A program made the translations under genes and the position numbers. Under the pieces are notes generated by a model that worked only from the letters and a program-made list of their open reading frames with translations, made no database searches and had not been told where the DNA came from. A stretch of DNA of 64,000 nt, taken from positions 51,747,619 to 51,811,618 of the forward strand of contig OX328102.1 in assembly GCA_946811185.2 (NCBI GenBank). Direction: 5' to 3'. Source of the stretch: Hippopus hippopus. Its lineage: Eukaryota; Mollusca; Bivalvia; Cardiida; Cardiidae. Shown here in pieces: positions 57,777 to 64,000 of this stretch; position 1 is the stretch's first letter, and every line of letters starts with the position of its first letter.

Positions 57777-58186
57777 CTTTTGTGGTAAATGGCTAAAACG
57801 GCTAATTCAAAAGAAAAAAAATTACAAGTTGCCTATATTGAGCTGAACTTTCACCAGTACAGAATTTAGACTTATTTCATAATTGAAATCTACTCTTAGT
57901 GAGGAAGACAGTAACAGCTACACGTCAATGTGCATTTTGTAAATACCAAGACTTCACTGCATGTAATTTGTAGTCTGATCTATATCTACACATTCAGCAT
58001 ATTCTCCATGCACCAAGTGTTATGATTAACGTCAAACTCAAACATTGATGACAAGTGCCATTTTTTGGATGTGCATAGGTTATTGAACAAAGTTAGATAT
58101 TCAAGTAAACGTATTGTCATTTTATTAATATTTCATATAGATCTATTTTTAACTTTGTTTTCCATTTTAAATCATTTGTGTCTCAT

Positions 58187-61100
58187 AGATACCAACAATG
58201 CATGCATATCAAATATTTCAGCTCGGTGAATTATGGAAAATAGAATAAGACTTATTTGATTGACATCTGAAATTCTTTAACTCGCTTGACGTTGACGAAA
58301 GTCATTTCAAGACAAAATCACTGCACTCACCACTTACTGTATCGAGGAAGGATTACTGGTTAGCATCTGTTGACCTTTCAGGTGATTATTAATTACTCGA
58401 TCGAGATATGAGGACCAGTTTGTAAATATTTCAGAATCACTTCAGAGGACATAAATACTAATTAAACGGCATTAGTTATGGGCTCTTCATGCAGCCTTGG
58501 AATCTGAACCACTGAAACTTGTATGAACTCGTTTATCTAGGGTTACTCAGTCATGCGAGCGTGAATTCCATTGGTAATAGCCATCCGACTTGCTTACGTT
58601 ATGTAAAAGGAACAGTGCATCCAGTGGAGCTTTGGGTGTAACAAAAAAAAAACAAAAACTGAGCTCTTGCCAGGTAAGATGATGGTTCAAGGTCTGTTCT
58701 TAGCTAAGAATCCACGACTACTAATAATATAAGAAACATGCGGGAATATTACAGTTTTATGACTTGAACATACGGAGAACAGTACGTTTCCGTAAATCCA
58801 GGAAATTAATCGTTGATCAAGCCGATGTGCGATATCCAACACTGTTTTAAGCCAGCGGGAGTGAAACATGCCGATTATAGCCATATCATAGCATTTCTGA
58901 CAGTTAATTGAACGTACCTCCTGTCCTAGAGTACAATCGGAATGTTGACTTGACAACAAAGGTACAAGAAAGTAAAGCTAAATCCAGCACATATTAGTAT
59001 TACAATCCATACCGCTACTGCACTTAAATGTATGGGACATGTGATTAAATAATACTGGAAACAAGGCGATTTTGATCAAAGGAAAATCAAAATTCAAAGA
59101 AATTAATATAAGAGAAGATTTTGAAATCTAGGATCACGTCTTCAATAGGAACATGAGAAAAGTCTACATACGACTACATACGAACGATACAAGTTGTTTA
59201 TGAATGAATAATCATGGTGGGAAGAGACAGTATGATTCCGTGCATATACACATATCGGAATATCGTATTTAAAGCCAAAGTGAGAAATAAACAGGCATAA
59301 AAAACTCTGTAGGAGTGGAAATAATATTCTAGGAGGACCATTAGATGCAAATGTTTTTATGCATCACGAAAGTAATTACGGCCAGATATGCACACAGAAC
59401 TGGTTGCATCGCGTTTGAATGCCAAACTTCTTTCATATGGTTCTAAATATTCTAAACCAGAAGCAGCGACTTGTGATGCATTTCTATTCACATGGTGTAG
59501 TCAAATGTACAGAAATCTGCGAGCAAAATATTATTAACTTTATAATGGATTATTGGTTCTTTAAAAAAAAACGGCCATTACCAAAATTCAAGCAAAAACA
59601 ATCGTTGAATATCAGGCTAATCAGCACATGGATAAACAAGAATGTTAACATACACGAAACAAATTATCAGCCGGTTTTGTAAGATGTACTCAATGAAGAA
59701 ACTCTTTCTCTGCCTAGTTCACTGCAATATGGACGTATCCTATAGAAACCCGACTGTACATCGGTATGAGGAAATGATAAATCTCGTATTGTTACAATCA
59801 TCAATATAACGGTAAAGTACAAATACTTGTAAATAGTAATACATTGCTTATTAAAACTGTGAAAATTCCAAGCCACATAGGATTAGATCGGCGTCCTTGT
59901 TACAAATTCATCGTGAGGGAGTGCGTTTGAGAGAGGTCATATTATCAGCTGACCGGAGTAATGCTAACACGCCTGTTTAATACTATACTTCACAGCAGAG
60001 CAGATATGACACGCAAATTCCTTTTGGAATAGCAGAATTCCAAAATTGCTGTCAATGAAAGTCAGCACCTCTCTCTATGCTTAACCAGCCCATTTTGTAA
60101 GTAATCAACTCCAAAGAATCTGTGGGGCCCATAAGGGAGTTTATGTGTTGAATGATTAAGCTAGACTTACCTTCGTAGAAGTAAGGCGAAGAGTGATCAT
60201 AATTTCATCCGACACAAAACTCACTTAGGGCTCACACGCCCACACTCAACCACCCTTCCAACAATTCCTTACAAAATTATGCAACTACTGTGCCATAAGT
60301 ACTCTAAAATATGACCACCTGGATTGCTGACGCTGCGTCATAATCTGTGGGGCCCATAAGGGAGTTTTATGTCGGATGAAATTATGATCAACCTTCGCAT
60401 TACTTCTACGAAGGTAAGTCTAGCTTAATAATTCAAGTATCTCTTGCAAATCGAACCCTGTACACACAATTATATCACTAATTCTCCTCACAGATCTGTC
60501 CTATTTACATTTTGCCTGTTTTCACCTTTGTCTTTATCTATGGTTCCTGATTGGCTAGATCGCGACACACCTTCTGACGACGTAGTGGAAATACCTTCTA
60601 CCGACGTATGATTTGCCTCGTTTTGATTTGCACGTGTTTCCTCATTGTGGTGAACCTTGTCGATTTTGAGTGTTCGGAATATTGTGTTTATTCATCATAG
60701 AATTAATTTTCGGGAATTTTGTGTGGCTTCTAGATCTGGATTTTAACCTAGTTCTCATATTCTCTCTCTTTCGGAGCTGAGTGTCCATAAGGTAAGTGAG
60801 CACTGTCGTTTTTATTTGAGCTAGTTTCCAGTAGTGATGACTTTATGTCACATGACCTCTGGGTTTTTCCAATATCAACAATAACAGATGTTTGACTATC
60901 CTGCTATGAGTGATTCTGTATGCCTACAGAGTACAGACTCATCTAGGTAAATTCTTCATTGTTCTCATTACGGACTGTCCCCCCCTTCTTTCGATTTCGT
61001 ACCTGTGTTTTCCATCTGTCATCTTCTTTGTTCTTTTCCCGCCTCTCATATCGATTGTTCGTGGGAACAGAAAAGTCAAGTAAAGGTTCTAGATCCATCA

Positions 61101-61226
61101 TGTTTTTCTTCCATTTTCATTTCGATATCATTACTAAACCTTCTTTCGGCCATCTTGTCAACAAATTTTTTTTCTGGTCTAATTCCCTCTCGCTAGTTTT
61201 ATGTCATGGAATGGTTTCCGTTGTCC
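58187..61226 (+). repeat. Block B, copy in large duplication
   Basis: Near-identical to 4,951-7,990 (differences at about 59,499, 59,922 and 59,993). It is followed by the same CCGTCCGT stretch and satellite I fragment. Confidence 0.95.
60156..60428. mobile_element. 273-bp MITE, copy in large duplication
   Basis: Same sequence and position as 6,920-7,192. Confidence 0.8.
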
Positions 61227-61259
61227 GTCCGTCCGTTGTCCGTCCGTCTGTTAGTAATT

Positions 61260-61441
61260 GTTTTTGTTTACGCGATAAAATCTGCATTTGTTGTCGGATT
61301 TTCATGAAACTTGCACAGTGAGTTGATCTCATTTTGATTTTGAAAAAATCCAACATACAGTATGGGAAAAGTAGCCATTTGAATGTGCAAATTTCCATTT
61401 TTTGTTTACGCAGTAAAGTCTGCATTCGTAGTCAAATTTGC
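61260..61441 (+). repeat. Satellite I fragment, copy 2
   Basis: Same as 8,024-8,205. Confidence 0.8.
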
Positions 61442-61477
61442 ATATCACAGTAGAGGTATCATTCAGAATTACATGGC

Positions 61478-62281
61478 CAAGTATTGAAAGCTATCGGTAG
61501 GCTCAAATATTACCTAATTAGATTTTCCAATATGTCAATATCCCACAAATTAGATTTATTTGATAAACTTATTGAACCTGTTCTTATGGATGGATTATGG
61601 ATGTGAGGTGTGGGTATGAATAAAGTAAACAAGTTGGAAAATATTCATTTGCAATTTTGTAAACAGATATTAGGATTTCCGCGCCAAACACAAAACAGTT
61701 TCATTTATGGTGAATTTAGGAGATTCTCTTTGAAAATAAAACGATTGTCAAGAGTTTATAAATATTGGTTAAAAGTTATAAGAATTCCTGACCAAAAACC
61801 AATCAAGCATGGGTATTATCTTATGTTAAATGATTTAGAAGTCTTTCCTGATAAGATATCTTGGACAAAATTTGTTATTTAAAGGTATTTTAGAAAGTAC
61901 TGGCTTTTACAATGTACAGTTAAGTCAAGGTGTTGATATACATTTAAATAGTATTTAAATATATTTTTTTTATTGAAAAATTTAGAACAGCCCTTAGTCG
62001 TTTCCATCTTTGATCACATACACTAGAAATAGAAGCATGAAGATGGCATAAATCAGGAAAAATCCCATTCCAGGAAAGGAAATGAAAACCATGCAATACG
62101 TTAGAAGATGAAATGCACTTTTTTCTGGAATGGCCAATGTTCTTAAATATTAGAAAATATATTTGTTATGAAATACTACTGGGAGAGAAGCCAAGTATGG
62201 CTAATTTCATTGAATTGATGAAAAATGAAAACAAACAGACTATTAGAAATTTATCAATATTTATCTATAAAGGATGTTGCA
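61478..62281 (+). pseudogene. Non-LTR retrotransposon remnant, copy 2
   Basis: Same stops and same surviving motifs (FCKQILGFPRQTQNSF, EDEMHFFLEWPMF) as 8,242-9,045. One C-to-T change lies in the A/T-rich gap. Confidence 0.8.
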
Positions 62282-63197
62282 TTTTTTTTATTCTCCTCTC
62301 AAAAACTCAAAATTAATTATTCAATTACTCAATAGGTCAATAGTTCCAATAGGTAAAAAAAATTCTGTGCTGTGATTTTATAAATAAACCTCAACTCATT
62401 CAGTGCCATAGGTGAAATAAATGGCTTCTGTGGCTGATACTCTCTGATCTAGGGTCTGTGTCATCCTCTTGTTAAGTCAAACCTGTAGGCTTAAAATCAT
62501 TTCTAGATAAAATGGGTTGTATTTACAGTCTTTGAAATAGATAAAGTTTATACAGTAACTTGGCAGCGAAAACGAACTAAAAACACTGAAAAATAGGTCA
62601 AAGTGTATTACATGTATATTTTTTTTCCTTTAAAGTTAAAGCAAAATTGAATACGCATTTCATAAATGATGATTCAAGTGTTTTGTCACAGTAAAAAGAT
62701 ATAGATTAGAAAACTTAAGAAATAACATAGATTCAGATCAAGAAGATATGGCTGATCTGAAATCTAGTTTTTTTTATTAAAAAAAATAAATATATACAAA
62801 AAGGATAACTTTTATATGCACTTTACAGAGTACTAGAGACGTTAGCTCCCTTAAATTTCATCCAAATGATCCATTGACTGTCAATGTTGATTGTATATAT
62901 ATTCGATGACTATATGTGGTATGATAGGCGTTCTGCCTTTTTCTCCTGAATAAAATATTCCTTTATATCATCCCATACTTTCTCATTTATTTTAGTACTA
63001 ACATATAAATTATACATAAATGAATAAAAGAGATCAAACTCCAAGTGTCATTTTGAAAAAAAAAAATTATTCCCCATTTGTAAACATGGGTAATGGTTAT
63101 ACAATTGAGAATAAAATAATATGGAATGAATACAATATTTTTTTGGTAAGTGGCGGTCAATGGACGTCATATTTAAACAAGTCTAAAAAAAAAAAAA

Positions 63198-63430
63198 CTA
63201 GAGGCCCTTGAGGGCCTGAAATCGCTCAAATAGCAGAGATTTTGCTTTTTTGCTCGCATACATTATGAATTCATGAAAAAGGAAAAACAAAAATAAGAAA
63301 TGGGCTTGAACCCACTAAGACAGCATAAAGAAGACATGGTGAATTGAACAAATAGTGAAAAAAATTGAAGTACAATTTCTCAAAACCAGATAGGGTTTCC
63401 ATATGCATTGTATTTAACAATCCTAGCAAA
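63198..63430 (-). mobile_element. Helitron-like 3' end, copy 2
   Basis: Minus-strand hairpin AGGCCCT-CA-AGGGCCT followed by CTAG (63,201-63,198) and a T run one base longer than in copy 1. Confidence 0.55.
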
Positions 63431-63672
63431 TTTCAAAAAAGTGTGACTAATAATGTGGACTTTGTTTAGTAAACAATACCAAGTCAACAAATGGCTGCTT
63501 TTCCTAAACTGATTTCTAGATTTTCTTCACTTTAAACAGAGTTAAATCCCTTGATGAACCAAACAATCTGTGCAAGTTTCGGAAGAATTGAATGAAAAAA
63601 TATGGACTTCATAACCTAAACAAGAAATGAATATTTTTAAATTTAGATGACTACTTTTCCCATACTTACTGT

Positions 63673-63708
<36 letters not shown>

Positions 63709-64000
63709 AAATCAGTAGAGTTCAAGCTGTTGATGATACAAAGCAACTGTAAAATCCGATGCCAAATGCAGACTTTATCGTGTAAACAAGAAAAGGAAAT
63801 TTTCAATTTCAAATGGCTACTCTGCCTGTACTGTTCTGTTGGATTTTTTTGAAAGTCAAGAGAGTTTAAGCTGGTGATAATACAAAGCAACTGTAGAAGT
63901 TTCATGAAAATCTGACCACAGATGCAGACTTTATTGCGTAAACAAGAAATGGACATTTGCAACTTCAAATGGCTACTTTTCCCGTACTGTTTCTTGGATT
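63431..64000 (-). repeat. Satellite I array (reverse), copy 2, cut by window end
   Basis: Equivalent to 10,190-10,757, with a longer poly-T tract (31 T). It continues beyond the window. Confidence 0.9.

Larger units (their letters stand above)
53234..64000. repeat. Large direct duplication, copy 2
   Basis: Near-identical partner of 1-10,757, still matching when the window ends inside satellite I. Divergence looks near 0.1 percent, well below the allelic differences usual in bivalves, so a simple retained second haplotype is not the easiest explanation. The DNA just left of it (52,915-53,233) is itself a degenerate tandem repeat that continues into the copy. Confidence 0.97.

Noticed and set aside
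1..64000. The 10.7-kb direct repeats as LTRs of a giant retrotransposon
   Set aside because: The repeats contain internal remnants of several unrelated elements, no TG...CA ends, and match beyond the window on both sides. A duplication explains them better.

Overview
The window is eukaryotic, AT-rich, intron-scale repetitive DNA with no recognisable host protein-coding gene. Its repeats (tRNA-derived SINEs ending in a GGCGTAAAACACCATTCAAT-type tail, a dispersed AGATCAGACTG/CAGTCTGATCT hairpin repeat, Ngaro/DIRS-like, non-LTR, Tc1 and Helitron-like elements, ~155-160 bp satellites) point to a mollusc, most likely a bivalve. A venerid-type clam is only a guess. All coding capacity seen belongs to transposable elements.

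Layout. (1) 1-10,757 is repeated almost base for base at 53,234-64,000, same orientation, period 53,233-53,243 bp. I saw about nine substitutions plus homopolymer-length changes, so this is a very recent large duplication or an assembly duplicate. It contains a ~60-bp minisatellite (178-1,250), a Ngaro/DIRS-like retrotransposon remnant on the minus strand (gag-like, reverse transcriptase, SGNH hydrolase piece; 4,540-2,449), a 3-kb block B (4,951-7,990) carrying a 273-bp MITE, a broken non-LTR retrotransposon, and a Helitron-like 3' end (hairpin + CTAG) leading into satellite I. (2) About 10.2-31.1 kb is a satellite complex. Satellite I (~155-bp monomer) and satellite II (~160-bp monomer, arranged as a four-monomer higher-order repeat of ~645 bp) alternate in blocks. 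Each forward satellite II block ends in a GC-rich segment plus a hairpin, after which satellite I restarts. Two kinds of MITE sit inside, one at the apex of an inverted duplication of satellite II. (3) 31.1-43.8 kb is lower-repeat DNA with scattered insertions: a perfect 100-bp inverted repeat, a LINE remnant split by a solo LTR with target-site duplication, a Tc1 transposon with one frameshift nested in another inverted-repeat element, SINEs, and a deleted LINE beside a 26-bp palindrome. (4) 43.8-49.4 kb is an older, diverged copy of the 8.6-10.4 kb segment, then reverse-strand satellite I, then an inverted copy of block B. (5) 49.4-53.2 kb holds a fold-back structure and a SINE whose empty site is visible in a neighbouring repeat copy. 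(6) 53.2 kb onward repeats part 1.

Taken together, block B, satellite I and the hairpin/CTAG tail recur in the same relative order (clearest on the minus strand, 49,377 to 45,281), suggesting a Helitron-like unit that carries satellite I internally and may have seeded the large array. This is an inference from arrangement. No Rep/helicase gene is present in the window.
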